64,000 bases of DNA from Herbidospora sakaeratensis (GCF_001570525.1 NZ_BBXC01000007.1:795364-859363); one strand, 5' to 3'. Counted from the first letter of the stretch, positions 45,152 through 54,263 are shown. The notes: generated by a model from the letters alone, not told the origin. Numbers and translations: made by a program.

Positions 45152-45620
45152 CGACGCGGTGGTGCAGGGCCTTCATCTCGGCCTCCAGCGCGGGGATCGG
45201 GCCCTCGACGATCACGCCGGGCGCGACCTCCTGGATCGGGAGGGGGCGCACCGGCGCCGACGGCGCGCCCCACCCGTCGCGCCACTCGGACAGCTGAGCG
45301 GCCGAGACGACGTACACGATGCGGCCCAGGCCCACCCACGCGTGGGCGGCCGAGCACATCGGGCAGTGTTCGCCGGAGGTGTAGACGGTCGCGCCCGCCC
45401 GCTGCTCCGGCGTCAGGTTGTTCGCGGCCCAGCGGGCCAGGTCGAACTCGGGGTGGCGGGTCTGGTCGCCGGCGGCGGTCCGGTTGTGGTCTTCGGCCAG
45501 GACGGTCCCGTCGGCCGAGGCCAGCACCGAGCCGAACGGCTCCTCGCCCGCCTCGAACGCCTCGTGGGCCAGCTCGACGCAGCGCCGCAGATGCCGCAGG
45601 TCCGTCTCGGAAACCGCCAT
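45138..45620 (-). CDS. Nucleoside/nucleobase deaminase of the CDA fold
   Basis: A 160-residue protein. The zinc site is visible: His56-Pro-Glu58 ([10 protein letters not shown]) and Cys86-x2-Cys89 ([13 protein letters not shown]), with PFGSVLA before it, as in guanine- and tRNA-type deaminases. The usual HAE is HPE here, as in several actinobacterial relatives. The ATG lies 2 bases after the stop of the upstream sugar permease gene, so translation is coupled to the ABC transporter. That suggests the imported compound or its product contains an amino group, or a nucleobase part, which is inference. Confidence 0.87.
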   Translation of the reverse strand: MAVSETDLRHLRRCVELAHEAFEAGEEPFGSVLASADGTVLAEDHNRTAAGDQTRHPEFDLARWAANNLTPEQRAGATVYTSGEHCPMCSAAHAWVGLGRIVYVVSAAQLSEWRDGWGAPSAPVRPLPIQEVAPGVIVEGPIPALEAEMKALHHRVATSR

Positions 45621-45622
45621 CG

Positions 45623-46447
45623 TCACCCTTTCACCGCACCGACCAGCCCGTTGACGAAGTAGCGCTGCAGGAACGCGAACAGCGCGATCACCGGCAGCAC
45701 CATGATCAATGATGCCGCCAGCACCTCGTTGTAGCGGACGACGGTACCGGAAATCAGGGACTCCAGCCCGAGGGGCAACGTGTAGAGCGACTTGTCGTTC
45801 AGGGAGACCCGGCTCAGCACGTACTCGTTCCACGTCGGGACCGCCGTCAGCACCGCGATCGTGATGTGCGCGGGCCGGGTCAGCGGCAGGTAGACGCGCA
45901 GGTAGATGCGCGCCTCGCCGGCGCCGTCGGCCCGCGCGGCCTCGCGCAGCTCCTTCGGCACGCTCCGGTACGCCGCCGTCAGCAGCAGCACCGTCAGGGG
46001 GGCCGTGCCGTTGACGAAGGGCAGCACCAGCCCCATGTGGGTGCCGAGCAGGCCCAGCCGGTTCTCCAGGATCACCACCGGCAGCAGCACCGTGATCCCC
46101 GGCACGAACAGCAGCGCCACGAACAACCAGTAGAGCGTCTTGGCGCCCGGGAACCGGAGCACCGCGAACGCGTAGGACGCCAGGCTGTAGACCACCAGGA
46201 CGCCCAGCACCGTCAGGCCGGTCACGATCAGGCTGTTGCGGAAGTAGTCGACGAACGCCAGCTGGTTCCACGTGGTCACGAGCGTGTCGAAGGTCGGCTC
46301 GCGCGGGATCAGGTGGCCGCCGTCGAGGATCTCCTCCCGGGTCTTGAACGCCCCCGACACCATCCACAGGAACGGATAGAGGCTCAGCGCGGCGTAGCCG
46401 ATCAGCGCCGCGTAGGCGGCGGTCTTCGCGATGCGGGCGGCGGTCAC
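45623..46447 (-). CDS. Sugar ABC transporter permease (MalG-like)
   Basis: A 274-residue inner-membrane permease with six hydrophobic spans and the EAA loop EAARADGAGEARIYLRVYLP, the ATPase contact site. The GTG start overlaps the stop of the preceding permease by 4 bases and is preceded by GGAGGG. It forms a heterodimer with the MalF-like protein. No cognate ATPase gene lies in the cluster, so a shared MsiK-type ATPase is likely, as is usual for CUT1 importers in actinobacteria. Confidence 0.93.
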   Translation of the reverse strand: MTAARIAKTAAYAALIGYAALSLYPFLWMVSGAFKTREEILDGGHLIPREPTFDTLVTTWNQLAFVDYFRNSLIVTGLTVLGVLVVYSLASYAFAVLRFPGAKTLYWLFVALLFVPGITVLLPVVILENRLGLLGTHMGLVLPFVNGTAPLTVLLLTAAYRSVPKELREAARADGAGEARIYLRVYLPLTRPAHITIAVLTAVPTWNEYVLSRVSLNDKSLYTLPLGLESLISGTVVRYNEVLAASLIMVLPVIALFAFLQRYFVNGLVGAVKG

Positions 46448-47367
46448 CGCACCCTCCTCAGCAGCCGGGCGTTGGCCAGCGTCAGCAGCACGGCCGCCAC
46501 GAACAACAACCAGCCGAGCGCGCTCGACAGGCCGAGCGTCGGCGCCAGCCCCTTGAAGAAGGCCAGCTCGTAGGTCTCCAGGGCGAGCACGTTGGTGTGC
46601 CCGCCGGGCCCGCCGTTGGTCATGATCAGGAAGATCTGGAACCCGTGCAGCGAGTCGCGCACGCCCAGCAGCACGATCCCGGCCGTCATCGGCGTCAGCA
46701 GCGGCACGATGATGCGCCGCAGCACCTGGCGCGGGGCCGCGCCGTCGATGCGGGCGGCCTCGACCATGCTCGGGTCGATCGCCTGGAGCCCGGTCAGGTA
46801 GAGCAGCGTCGCGGTCGGCACCGACGACCAGACCAGGATCAGGATCAGCGTCCAGAGCGCCGTCGACGGGTTGGCCAGCCAGCCCTGGGGTTGCGCCAGC
46901 GAGCCGAGGCCGACCGAGCGCAGCATCAGGTTGATCGAGCCCTCGGGTTCGAGCAGGTAGCGCCAGGCGTAGTAGGTGGCGATGCCGGTGGTGACGTACG
47001 GGAGGAAGTAGACCGAGCGCAGCAGCCCCCGCAGGCGGCGCACGGAGTTGAGCATGACCGCCAGCGGCAGCGAGATCAGCACGGTCAGCAGCGGCACCGC
47101 CAGGCACACCTGGAGGGTGTTCCAGGCGGCCCGGCGCACCCCCGGGGCCAGCGACGGGTCGGCCCACAGCAGGTCGGCGTAGTTCTCCAGGCCCACCCAG
47201 ATCCACTCGGGGGTGAAGCCGTTCCACGACGCGAAGCTGAGCGCCAGGCCGCTGCCGATCGTGTAGACGCCCATCAGGGCGAAGAGGGCCACGGCCGGGA
47301 ACACGAACGCCCAGCCGGTGACCCACTCCCTCCACCGGGTCGGCCTGGTTATTCGGCGGACTTCCAC
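46444..47367 (-). CDS. Sugar ABC transporter permease (MalF-like)
   Basis: A 307-residue inner-membrane permease of the CUT1 family with six spans (first at about 19-40) and EAA loop EAARIDGAAPRQVLRRIIVP. The GTG start overlaps the 3' end of the binding-protein gene by 19 bases; its stop overlaps the MalG-like gene by 4 bases. Tight coupling shows the three genes act as one importer. Confidence 0.93.
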   Translation of the reverse strand: MEVRRITRPTRWREWVTGWAFVFPAVALFALMGVYTIGSGLALSFASWNGFTPEWIWVGLENYADLLWADPSLAPGVRRAAWNTLQVCLAVPLLTVLISLPLAVMLNSVRRLRGLLRSVYFLPYVTTGIATYYAWRYLLEPEGSINLMLRSVGLGSLAQPQGWLANPSTALWTLILILVWSSVPTATLLYLTGLQAIDPSMVEAARIDGAAPRQVLRRIIVPLLTPMTAGIVLLGVRDSLHGFQIFLIMTNGGPGGHTNVLALETYELAFFKGLAPTLGLSSALGWLLFVAAVLLTLANARLLRRVR

Positions 47368-48743
47368 ATTGCTCCGAAGATCGCGTCGAGCTCCTTGCCG
47401 GCCTGCGCCGGGCCGAGCTCCTTCAGCGGCGTCAGGCGGACGAACGCGTCACCCGGTTTGACCTGGTCGTAGCCGCCGGGGAAGAACGTCGTGTCGCCCG
47501 CGTCGTAGGTGCTCGCCGGGTCGCCGGTGAAGTACTTCTGCAGCGCGGCCAGCTCGGGCCCCATCAGCGTGGTGGCCTCGGCGCCCAGGTCGGTGGCCGG
47601 GAGGTCGAGCGACTCCTTGGCCACGATGCCCGCCCCGGCCGGCGAGGTGACGTAGTCGATCCACTTCAGCGCCGCGGCCCGGTTCTTGGACGTCGAGGTC
47701 ACACCGAGGGAGGTCAGGGCCAACGGGGCCATCACGATGTCCTTGTGCGCCCCGGACGCCGACGGCGGGATCGGGAAGGTGAGCACCTTGTCGGGCGACA
47801 TGCCGTTCTGGGCCAGGAACGCGAGGGTGAAGGTGCCGCCGACGTTGTAGGCCGACTTGCCCTGGGCGAACGCGATGTCGGCCTCGTCGATCCCGAGGGT
47901 CGTCGCGCCGGGCATCCAGTAGGGGGTGAGCTGCGCGAAGAGGTCGAGGGTCTTGACCCCGTCGGGCGAGCCGAACCCGGCCGTCGTGTCCTTGGCGAAC
48001 AGCCCCTGGAACTTCTCCTTGCCCAGGTAGGCGTGGGCGAGCGGCTGGTAGATCCAGTTGAAGCCGACCTGGCTGACCTTCAGGCCGAGCGACAGGCCGC
48101 CCGCCTGCGGGTCCTTCTCCGTGGACGTCTTCAGCGCCGCCACGAACTCCTCCCAGCTGGCCGGGGGAGTGTCGGGGCTGAGCCCGGCCGCCTGGAGCTT
48201 CTCCTTGTTGGCGTAGACGATGCCGAACGCGCCGGCCGTGAACGGGACGGCGTACATCGACCCGGCCTTGGCCTGCTTGAACGGCGAGTCGGCCGCCGCG
48301 CGGTCGATCCGGCCCTGGTCGAGCACGCCCGCGTTCTGCGTGGACGGCAGGAACCGGCCCTTCCAGGCGTCGTTCACGTCGCCGCTGATGTCGGCGAGCA
48401 GGCCGGACGCGCCGAGCTCCAGGTCCTCGCCCGCGGCGTGGGCCTCCAGCACGTCGGGCAGGTCGCCCGTCTGGGCGGCGCTCTGGATCTTGCTCTTGAA
48501 GACGTCGTCGGGCGTGACGGCCTCGACCTGCACGCCGATGCCGGTCTGCGCGGTGAACTGCTCGGCGGCCTTCTGGAGTGCGGCCGCGTGGGACTGCTTG
48601 AAGGTCCACATCGTTATCGACTGTCCGGACGCGGCCGGTTCGCCGGTCTGCCCGCCGGTCTGCCCGCCGCCTGACGAACAACCGGCGGCCACCAAGGTGG
48701 CGACGGCGGCCAGGGACAGGATTCGCGCTTTCATAGATGCCAT
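47349..48743 (-). CDS. Sugar ABC transporter substrate-binding lipoprotein
   Basis: A 464-residue extracytoplasmic protein with a lipoprotein signal ending VAAGC at about residue 22, then a CUT1-type binding fold (SITMWTFKQS, VEAVTPDDVFKSKIQSA, GSMYAVPFTAGAFGIVYANKEKL). The ligand is not readable, but the neighbouring mannonate-dehydratase-like and dehydrogenase genes suggest an oligosaccharide or sugar acid. A TTGACA/TAAATT promoter and a LacI-like palindrome lie in the 77-base gap upstream, so it can be transcribed separately from the regulator gene. Confidence 0.92.
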   Translation of the reverse strand: MASMKARILSLAAVATLVAAGCSSGGGQTGGQTGEPAASGQSITMWTFKQSHAAALQKAAEQFTAQTGIGVQVEAVTPDDVFKSKIQSAAQTGDLPDVLEAHAAGEDLELGASGLLADISGDVNDAWKGRFLPSTQNAGVLDQGRIDRAAADSPFKQAKAGSMYAVPFTAGAFGIVYANKEKLQAAGLSPDTPPASWEEFVAALKTSTEKDPQAGGLSLGLKVSQVGFNWIYQPLAHAYLGKEKFQGLFAKDTTAGFGSPDGVKTLDLFAQLTPYWMPGATTLGIDEADIAFAQGKSAYNVGGTFTLAFLAQNGMSPDKVLTFPIPPSASGAHKDIVMAPLALTSLGVTSTSKNRAAALKWIDYVTSPAGAGIVAKESLDLPATDLGAEATTLMGPELAALQKYFTGDPASTYDAGDTTFFPGGYDQVKPGDAFVRLTPLKELGPAQAGKELDAIFGAMWKSAE

Positions 48744-48765
48744 GTCGGCCCCCTGGGGGTGGGAC

Positions 48766-48817
48766 GCAAATCGTTAAGACTGTCCCTGGAATTTACACGC
48801 GGGAAATCCTCTGTCAA
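48766..48817 (-). promoter_or_regulatory. Promoter and degenerate LacI-type operator of the transporter genes
   Basis: On the minus strand TTGACA (48812-48817) and TAAATT (48790-48795) are 16 bases apart. Just downstream of the expected start lies GCAAATCGTTAAGA (48766-48779, plus-strand reading), which matches 10 of 14 bases of the perfect palindrome before the enzyme genes and keeps the central CG. The same regulator could control both. Confidence 0.55.
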
Positions 48818-48820
48818 GGG

Positions 48821-50362
48821 TCAGGCCGACTGGCGGCGGACCAGCCGGGCCGGGATGATCGTCTCGGTCGAGCTCTCGGCGACCGTGCCCGACAGGCGGG
48901 CGAGCAGGCGTTCGCCGCAGGCCCGGCCGATCTCGCGGGCCGGGTTGGCCATCGTGGTCAGCCGGGGCGAGACCAGGCTCGCGGCCTCGATGTCGTCGAA
49001 GCCCATCACCGCCAGGTCGCCGGGGATGCGCAGGCCGCGGGCCAGCGCGGCGTCGATCGCGCCCAGCGCCATGATGTCGTTGGCGCACAACACGGCGTCG
49101 GGCGGGTCGGGCAGGCCGAGCAGCCACGACGTGCCGCCCGCGCCGCCCGAGCGGCTGAAGCTGGTGTGCACGACCAGCCGGGGGTCGGCCTCGATCCCGG
49201 CCGAGGCCAGGGCCAGCCGGTAGCCGGAGACACGCTCGGCGGCGGGGCCCTCGGCGCGCGGGCCGCAGACGAAGCCGATACGCCGGTAGCCGGTCTCCAG
49301 CAGGTAGCGGGTCGCCTCGGCCGCGCCGCCCTCGTCGTCGCTGTGCACCAGGTCGACCCCGTCCTGCACCTGCACGCCGCCCAGCCGGACCACCGGCAGC
49401 CCGGCCTCGATCACCGGCAGCAGGTCTTCGGCGTGGGTGTGGAAGACGGCGAACGCCAGGCCGTCGACCTGCCGGGCGATCATCTGCTCGATCGCGGCAC
49501 GTTCCATGTCGCGGTCGCCGTCGGTGTTGCTGATGATCTCGTCGTAGCCGGCCGGGCGCAGCACGTCCTGCAGCCCCCGGGCCAGCGCCGGGTAGAACGG
49601 GTTGGTGATGTCGGGGATGACCAGCCCGATCGTCTGGCTGCGGTTGGTGCGCAGCCCCCGGGCCAGCACGTTGGGCCGGTAGCCGAGCCGGTCGATCGCC
49701 TCGAGCACCCGCCGCCGGGTCTCGGCCGCGACCGGGCGGCGGCCGTTGAGCGTGTGGGACACCGTGGTCGCGCTGACCCCGGCCGCCTGCGCGACCAGCA
49801 GGATGCTCGGCCGCCGGGCGTCGGCGCGCGGAGCGGGGGCGCGGCGCACCGGCGGCGCGGCGAAGGAGGCCAGCGCCTCTTTCAGCTCGTCGCGGGCCTG
49901 CTCGGCGGCGGTGGGCGCGGGCGTGCCGTCGGCCACCCGCAGGATCGCCGACTCCCACACCCGCCGGGCCGCCGCCGCGACCAGCGCGCCGGTCACCCCG
50001 GCGCCGAGCTCCTCCTCACGCGCCGCGAACGCTTCGCGGGCGTGCGCCCGCAGGCCGGCGTCGTCGCGGTAGACCCGCGCCCGCTCCGGGTCGAGCACGC
50101 CGGTCGCGGCCACCCACCCGGCCACGACCTGCGGCACCGGCTCGGAGGGCAGCGGCCCGCGCGGCAGCAGCGGCGGGTCGGCGTCGAAGAACAGCTGCTC
50201 CTTGGCCGGGAAGTAGTTGAACACCGTCTTGACCGCGACGTCGGCCTCGGCGGCGACGTCGGCGACCGTGACGGCCGCGAACCCGCGTTCGGCGAACAGC
50301 CGCAGGGCGGCCCCGGTGATCGCCCGGCGCGTCTCGGCCTTCTTCCGCTCCCGCCGATCCAT
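48821..50362 (-). CDS. TetR-LacI fusion transcriptional regulator
   Basis: One uninterrupted 513-residue frame holds two complete regulators. Residues 1-170 are TetR-like: HTH at 14-56 ([20 protein letters not shown], then [12 protein letters not shown]) and a helical C-terminal domain ending [10 protein letters not shown]. After a Pro/Arg/Ala linker, residues 187-233 are a LacI HTH ([21 protein letters not shown], then [10 protein letters not shown]) and 243-510 the periplasmic-binding-type sensor ([48 protein letters not shown]). The lengths equal a usual TetR plus a usual LacI. A GTG at 49849 could start a separate LacI protein but has no ribosome-binding site. It sits between the enzyme and transporter genes, whose promoters carry LacI-type palindromes. 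Start ATG 50362 may be leaderless. Confidence 0.88.
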   Translation of the reverse strand: MDRRERKKAETRRAITGAALRLFAERGFAAVTVADVAAEADVAVKTVFNYFPAKEQLFFDADPPLLPRGPLPSEPVPQVVAGWVAATGVLDPERARVYRDDAGLRAHAREAFAAREEELGAGVTGALVAAAARRVWESAILRVADGTPAPTAAEQARDELKEALASFAAPPVRRAPAPRADARRPSILLVAQAAGVSATTVSHTLNGRRPVAAETRRRVLEAIDRLGYRPNVLARGLRTNRSQTIGLVIPDITNPFYPALARGLQDVLRPAGYDEIISNTDGDRDMERAAIEQMIARQVDGLAFAVFHTHAEDLLPVIEAGLPVVRLGGVQVQDGVDLVHSDDEGGAAEATRYLLETGYRRIGFVCGPRAEGPAAERVSGYRLALASAGIEADPRLVVHTSFSRSGGAGGTSWLLGLPDPPDAVLCANDIMALGAIDAALARGLRIPGDLAVMGFDDIEAASLVSPRLTTMANPAREIGRACGERLLARLSGTVAESSTETIIPARLVRRQSA

Positions 50363-50408
50363 GGAGGGATCGTATATCCACACGCACCTTGCACCCGATG
50401 TAACTTCG

Positions 50409-51704
50409 TCACGGGGGTTCAACACCCCCGTCGGGGCGGCGGACGCGGGCCGACCAGCGCTCGTGGAGGTGCGTCACCGGCGGGTGCTTGGCGGCGGCGC
50501 GTTCGTCGAGGTCGACGCCCCAGCCCGGGGCGTCGTGGGGGAACAGGTAGCCGCCGACAGGGTTGATCGTGCCCGGGAAGACCTCGACGACCGGATCGGG
50601 GTAGACGTGGCCCTCCTGGATCTGGAACGCGTGGGTGGTGACGTCGAGCGCGATGTTGGCCGCCGAGCCGACGGGCGAGACGTCGGCGGGGGAGTGCCAG
50701 GCCGTGCCGACCCCGTTCAGCTCGCACAGCGCGACCAGTTTCCTGACCGGGGTGAGCCCGCCGACGGCCGAGACGTGCAGCCGGAGCAGGTCGACCCCGC
50801 CGTTCATGACCAGCCGGGCCGCGTCGGCGACCGAACCGAGTTGCTCCCCGGCCGCGATCGGCATCGGCGCGGCTACCCTGACCTCCGGGAGGCGGTCGTA
50901 GTACTCGGGCGCGATGGGGTCTTCGAGGAAGAACAGCCGGTACGGTTCGAGCGCCCGCGCCAGCTGCACCGCCTGCTTCACGGTGAGCCGCGAGTGGACG
51001 TCGTGCAGCAGCCCCGGCTCGTCGCCCAGCTCGTGGCGGGCCCGCTCGAAGAGTCTCGGGGTCTCCCGGAGGTAGCGCTGGACGTCCCAGCCGTCGGGGT
51101 AGGGCGCGTCCGGGTAGCCGTTGGGGGAGCCCGGCGCGCCGTAGTGGCCGAGGCCGGGCGCGCCGGTCTGCAGCCGGACGTTGCGGTAACCCGCGTCGAG
51201 GAGCCGGCGGGCGTGGTCGAGGGTGGCCTCGACGGTCGCGCCCTCGGCGTGGAGATAGGTGTCGGCGGCGGCCCTGACCCGCCCCCCGAGGAGCTCGTAG
51301 ACGGGCATGCCGGCGCGTTTGCCCATGATGTCCCACAGGGCCTGGTCGACGCCCGAGAGCGCGCTGTTCAGCACCGGCCCGCCCCGCCAGTACGACGAGT
51401 AGTGCACCATCCGGACGATGTCCTCGATGTCGGCCGGATGGCGGCCGACCAGCATGGGGCCCACGTGCTCGTCGACGGCGGCGGCCACGGCGTGGAAGCG
51501 CTGGGTGAAGGTGGCGCAGCCCAGGCCGTACAGGCCCGGATCGGAGGTGTCGACCCGCACCACCACCAGCGGCGGCCCGCCGGGCGCGGTCACGATCGAC
51601 CGGACCCCGGTGATCTTCAGGTTGTCGCGCGGCGGCCAGGGCGCCTGCGTCTCGGGGATCACGCGGCGGGACCGGGCGGAGCGGCGGCCGGCATGGGTCT
51701 CCAT
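50409..51704 (-). CDS. Enolase-superfamily D-mannonate dehydratase/RspA-like enzyme
   Basis: A 431-residue protein with GGAGG before the ATG. Active-site features of the mannonate dehydratase subgroup are visible: Arg177 and Tyr188 in [15 protein letters not shown], metal ligands Asp235, Glu261 and Glu287 ([26 protein letters not shown]), His237 two residues after the first ligand, and His337 in TAWHSP. Family members dehydrate D-mannonate or D-gluconate to 2-keto-3-deoxy acids; many have low activity and other roles, so specificity is uncertain. The start overlaps the dehydrogenase stop by one base. Confidence 0.9.
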   Translation of the reverse strand: METHAGRRSARSRRVIPETQAPWPPRDNLKITGVRSIVTAPGGPPLVVVRVDTSDPGLYGLGCATFTQRFHAVAAAVDEHVGPMLVGRHPADIEDIVRMVHYSSYWRGGPVLNSALSGVDQALWDIMGKRAGMPVYELLGGRVRAAADTYLHAEGATVEATLDHARRLLDAGYRNVRLQTGAPGLGHYGAPGSPNGYPDAPYPDGWDVQRYLRETPRLFERARHELGDEPGLLHDVHSRLTVKQAVQLARALEPYRLFFLEDPIAPEYYDRLPEVRVAAPMPIAAGEQLGSVADAARLVMNGGVDLLRLHVSAVGGLTPVRKLVALCELNGVGTAWHSPADVSPVGSAANIALDVTTHAFQIQEGHVYPDPVVEVFPGTINPVGGYLFPHDAPGWGVDLDERAAAKHPPVTHLHERWSARVRRPDGGVEPP

Positions 51705-52555
51705 CAGACCTCCATCGGGAAGAGGTGCCGGGCGCGAAAGCCGAGCAGGGTCTCGGCGACCGTCAGATCGATGGGCGCCTCGCGGCCCTCGAACGGCCTG
51801 CGCCGTTCGACGCCGGGGTGGAAACGGTCGAGCAGCTCCTCGGTCGGCTGCGGGGCGAGGGTGTTCGGGGCCGTCACGAACACCGCGTGGTAGCCGGTGA
51901 GCGGGGCCGTCACGGCCAGCCAGGCCGCGCGGGCGGCGTCGCGGTCGTCGAGGTAGGTCCACAACTCGGCGGCCCCGGAGCCGGGGTCGTCCGCGTAGCG
52001 GGCGGCGGTGGTGTCGAACTTGTCGCCCGGCCCGCCGAGCAGCGGATAGCGCAGCGCCACCACGCCCATGCCGAAGCGCCGGGCCATCATCGCGCCGGTG
52101 GCCTCGTCGGCCTGCTTCGACAGCCCGTAGGGGTCCTCGTTCTGGAGCGGGAGCCGCTCGTCGATCGGCAGGTAGGCGGGGTGCAGCGGCTTGGCCGCCC
52201 ACGGCATCCCGGTCACCGACAGGCTGCTGGCCAGCGCCACCCGGGACACCCCGGCCTGCCCGGCCTCCTCCAGGACCACGAAGGTCGAGCGGGTGTTGCC
52301 CGCGTAGACCGCCACCGGCGTGCCGAGCGTCGGCGCGGGGATCGCCGCGAAGTGCAGCACCGCGTCGACCCCGGCCAGCGCCCGCCGGACCGTCGCCGGA
52401 TCGCCCGCGTCGCCCGCTACGGCCCCCGGCGCGTCGAGGGGTTCCCGATCGAGCGCGGTCGCCTCGACCCCCAGCTCGGCCAGCAGCGCGAGCGTGGCTT
52501 TCCCCAACCTGCCGGCGGCCCCCGTGACCAGCACCCGGCGGGGTGTGTCGGCCAT
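51704..52555 (-). CDS. NAD(P)-dependent extended SDR (uronate dehydrogenase/epimerase-like)
   Basis: A 283-residue Rossmann protein with GAAGRLG (12-18), Ser110/111 and the Tyr143-x3-Lys147 pair in YGLSK. Length and the neighbouring mannonate-dehydratase-like gene fit a uronate or sugar dehydrogenase, though epimerase is possible. GAGAGG lies eight bases before the ATG. It is first in the enzyme operon, and a perfect LacI-type palindrome starts 15 bases before its start codon. Confidence 0.88.
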   Translation of the reverse strand: MADTPRRVLVTGAAGRLGKATLALLAELGVEATALDREPLDAPGAVAGDAGDPATVRRALAGVDAVLHFAAIPAPTLGTPVAVYAGNTRSTFVVLEEAGQAGVSRVALASSLSVTGMPWAAKPLHPAYLPIDERLPLQNEDPYGLSKQADEATGAMMARRFGMGVVALRYPLLGGPGDKFDTTAARYADDPGSGAAELWTYLDDRDAARAAWLAVTAPLTGYHAVFVTAPNTLAPQPTEELLDRFHPGVERRRPFEGREAPIDLTVAETLLGFRARHLFPMEV

Positions 52556-52569
52556 TCGATCATCCTCTC

Positions 52570-52618
52570 GCAAAACGTTTTGCTTTCGAGCAAAACCCAG
52601 GGTGTGGGGGATTGTCAA
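52570..52618 (-). promoter_or_regulatory. TTGACA promoter element with perfect LacI-type operator
   Basis: GCAAAACGTTTTGC at 52570-52583 is a perfect 14-base palindrome with the central CG typical of LacI-family sites; a second half GCAAAAC starts at 52590. A consensus -35 TTGACA lies at 52613-52618 (minus strand), putting the palindrome near or just after the transcription start of the dehydrogenase/dehydratase operon. It is the likely site of the adjacent TetR-LacI regulator. Confidence 0.75.
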
Positions 52619-52690
52619 CGTACTTCGCCTGGGGATCTTGTAGTCGGTATATCAACCGGGCCCGCAGGCCTACGCTGGTCGCATGGTCGC

Positions 52691-53032
52691 ATGGTCGACT
52701 GGGTGAACGCGCTCTGCGACATTCCCCTGGCCGTGGGCGAGGTCCCGGTCGCCGTCCAGATGGCTCCCGCCCGGCCGCACCTGTCCGATCGCGATGCGTT
52801 CCTCGCCGCCGTCAGGAGGCGCCTCGACGCCCGGCCGGAGCTGGTCGGGGCCTGGCAGGGCTACTCGTTCGACAAGCGCACCGGGGCCGGCCCCTATCTG
52901 GATCTCCGGCCCGGCTCCTGCCGGGTGGGCTTCTACGACGACGGTTTCCACGACGTGACCGTCCACGCCGACGCGGCCGGAGCCTGTGCCGACTTCATCC
53001 ACCGTGAGGCGGTCTGGGTCTTGGGCAGGTGA
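52691..53032 (+). CDS. Small hypothetical protein
   Basis: A 113-residue soluble protein (MVDWVNALCDIPLAVGEVP..., with YLDLRPGSCRVGFYDDGFHDVTVHADAAGACADF). No signal, membrane span or known motif; the C-terminal beta pattern could be a small alpha/beta sandwich. It is divergent from the sugar-acid operon, 135 bases away, so it might share control. The ATG at 52691 was taken because it is the first in the well-behaved codon-bias region; no ribosome-binding site is clear. Confidence 0.65.
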   Translation: MVDWVNALCDIPLAVGEVPVAVQMAPARPHLSDRDAFLAAVRRRLDARPELVGAWQGYSFDKRTGAGPYLDLRPGSCRVGFYDDGFHDVTVHADAAGACADFIHREAVWVLGR

Positions 53033-53132
53033 AGCCGCACCGGTTTACGCCGACCGCCACCAGAACCGCCTGTGCGAGGCCGGCGGACGTATTCTCGATC
53101 TTCGCCGTGGTCGCAGGCCACCGGTTCCGGTG

Positions 53133-53702
53133 TCAGCAGCCGAGGGAGGCCGTGTTCCGGGGCCGGCCCGAGGCGGGGTCCAGGGTGATGGGGAAGGTGC
53201 GGCCGTCGTACACCCGGATCTCGATCGTGTGCGGGCCCGTCCACCTGACCGACTCGAAGCCCTCACCGAGGACGTCGTCGTTGAAGCAGCCGAGGTGCCA
53301 TTCCCTGGTGAGCAGCCCGTCCTCCCTGCGGAGGCTGAGCCACATCACCTGGTCCGGCCCGAGTCCCGCCATCGACGACTGGAGCCGGATCTGGTAGGGG
53401 CCCGGCCCGTCGACGTGACCGGCCTCCTCGGCGGAGGAGAACATGACGGCGATCATCCCCTCGAACAGCGCGGTGACCAGGCCCAGCGCGGCGAGGACGA
53501 CGACCGCGACTCGCATCCACGGCCGCCGCAGCCGGAAGGCGGCCACCGCCGCCAGGACGCAGGCCAGCGCGCCGAAGGCGTACGGGTGGTTCAGGTACGT
53601 CCGCAGGACCACCAGCTCGAAGGTGTGGACGTAGGCCAGCACCGCGAGGCCGCCCATGAGGAGCGCGAGGGCCGGCAGCAGGAGCGAGCGCTTCGATCTC
53701 AT
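53133..53702 (-). CDS. Membrane protein of unknown function
   Basis: A 189-residue protein with three hydrophobic segments (about 7-27, 38-57, 63-88) and a C-terminal domain of ~95 residues (GPGPYQIRLQSSMAGLGPDQVMWLSLRRE, EIRVYDGRTFPITLD) that is beta-rich and probably outside the membrane. GGGG precedes the ATG. It starts 8 bases after the kptA stop, so the two genes likely share a transcript. No function can be inferred from sequence. Confidence 0.75.
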   Translation of the reverse strand: MRSKRSLLLPALALLMGGLAVLAYVHTFELVVLRTYLNHPYAFGALACVLAAVAAFRLRRPWMRVAVVVLAALGLVTALFEGMIAVMFSSAEEAGHVDGPGPYQIRLQSSMAGLGPDQVMWLSLRREDGLLTREWHLGCFNDDVLGEGFESVRWTGPHTIEIRVYDGRTFPITLDPASGRPRNTASLGC

Positions 53703-53710
53703 GACGGCCC

Positions 53711-54250
53711 CTACGGGAAGCGGATGAAATTCGGGGGCACGTGGGGGACCAGCCACACGCCGTTCGCGCTGACCCGGAACTCGTGGCCCTCGGCGTGCAT
53801 GCGGCCCGACTCGACGGTCAGCACGATCGGGCGGCCGCGCCGCGCGCCCACCCGGGTGGCCGTCTCGACGTCGGGAGACAGGTGCACGTGGTGCCGCGCC
53901 ATCTTCACCAGCCCCTCGGCCCTGATCGCGGCCAGCGCCGCCGGGGCGGTCCCGTGGTAGAGCACGGCGGGCGGCTCGACCACGGGCAGGTCGAGGTCGA
54001 CCTCGATCGAGTGGCCCTGGCTGGCCCGGATGAGGCCGTCGTGGATGACGTACCGCTTCTTGTCGTTGGCCTCGACCACGTGGTCGAGCTCGGCCCGGTC
54101 GAAGGGGAAGCCGTGCGCGGCGGCGGCCGCGATCAGGGCCTCGACGGGGGTCCAGCCCTGCTCGTCGAGGACGAGGCCGATACGGCCGGGCTCGTGCCGC
54201 AGGTGCTTGGCCAGGTATTTCGAGATGCGCACCATGCGCCGTTCGTCCAT
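53711..54250 (-). CDS. kptA: RNA 2'-phosphotransferase (Tpt1/KptA)
   Basis: A 179-residue protein with the full family pattern: RISKYLAKHLRHEP at the N-terminus, ANDKKRYVI, RASQGHSIEVDL, LYHGTAPAAL, HVHLSPDVETATRVGARRG and RRGRPIVLTV, containing the conserved Arg-His-Arg-Arg set. It removes a 2'-phosphate from RNA using NAD+, or may act in ADP-ribosylation of nucleic-acid ends; the bacterial role is unsettled. The internal ATG at 54250 was chosen because MDERRMVRISKYL matches the family start. Confidence 0.92.
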   Translation of the reverse strand: MDERRMVRISKYLAKHLRHEPGRIGLVLDEQGWTPVEALIAAAAAHGFPFDRAELDHVVEANDKKRYVIHDGLIRASQGHSIEVDLDLPVVEPPAVLYHGTAPAALAAIRAEGLVKMARHHVHLSPDVETATRVGARRGRPIVLTVESGRMHAEGHEFRVSANGVWLVPHVPPNFIRFP

Positions 54251-54263
54251 GGTCGTCGAGTGT

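Noticed and set aside
48821-49849. A separate LacI gene starting at the GTG at 49849
   Set aside because: No ribosome-binding site, no stop codon between it and the TetR part, and the linker keeps the frame. Kept as an alternative within the fusion entry.
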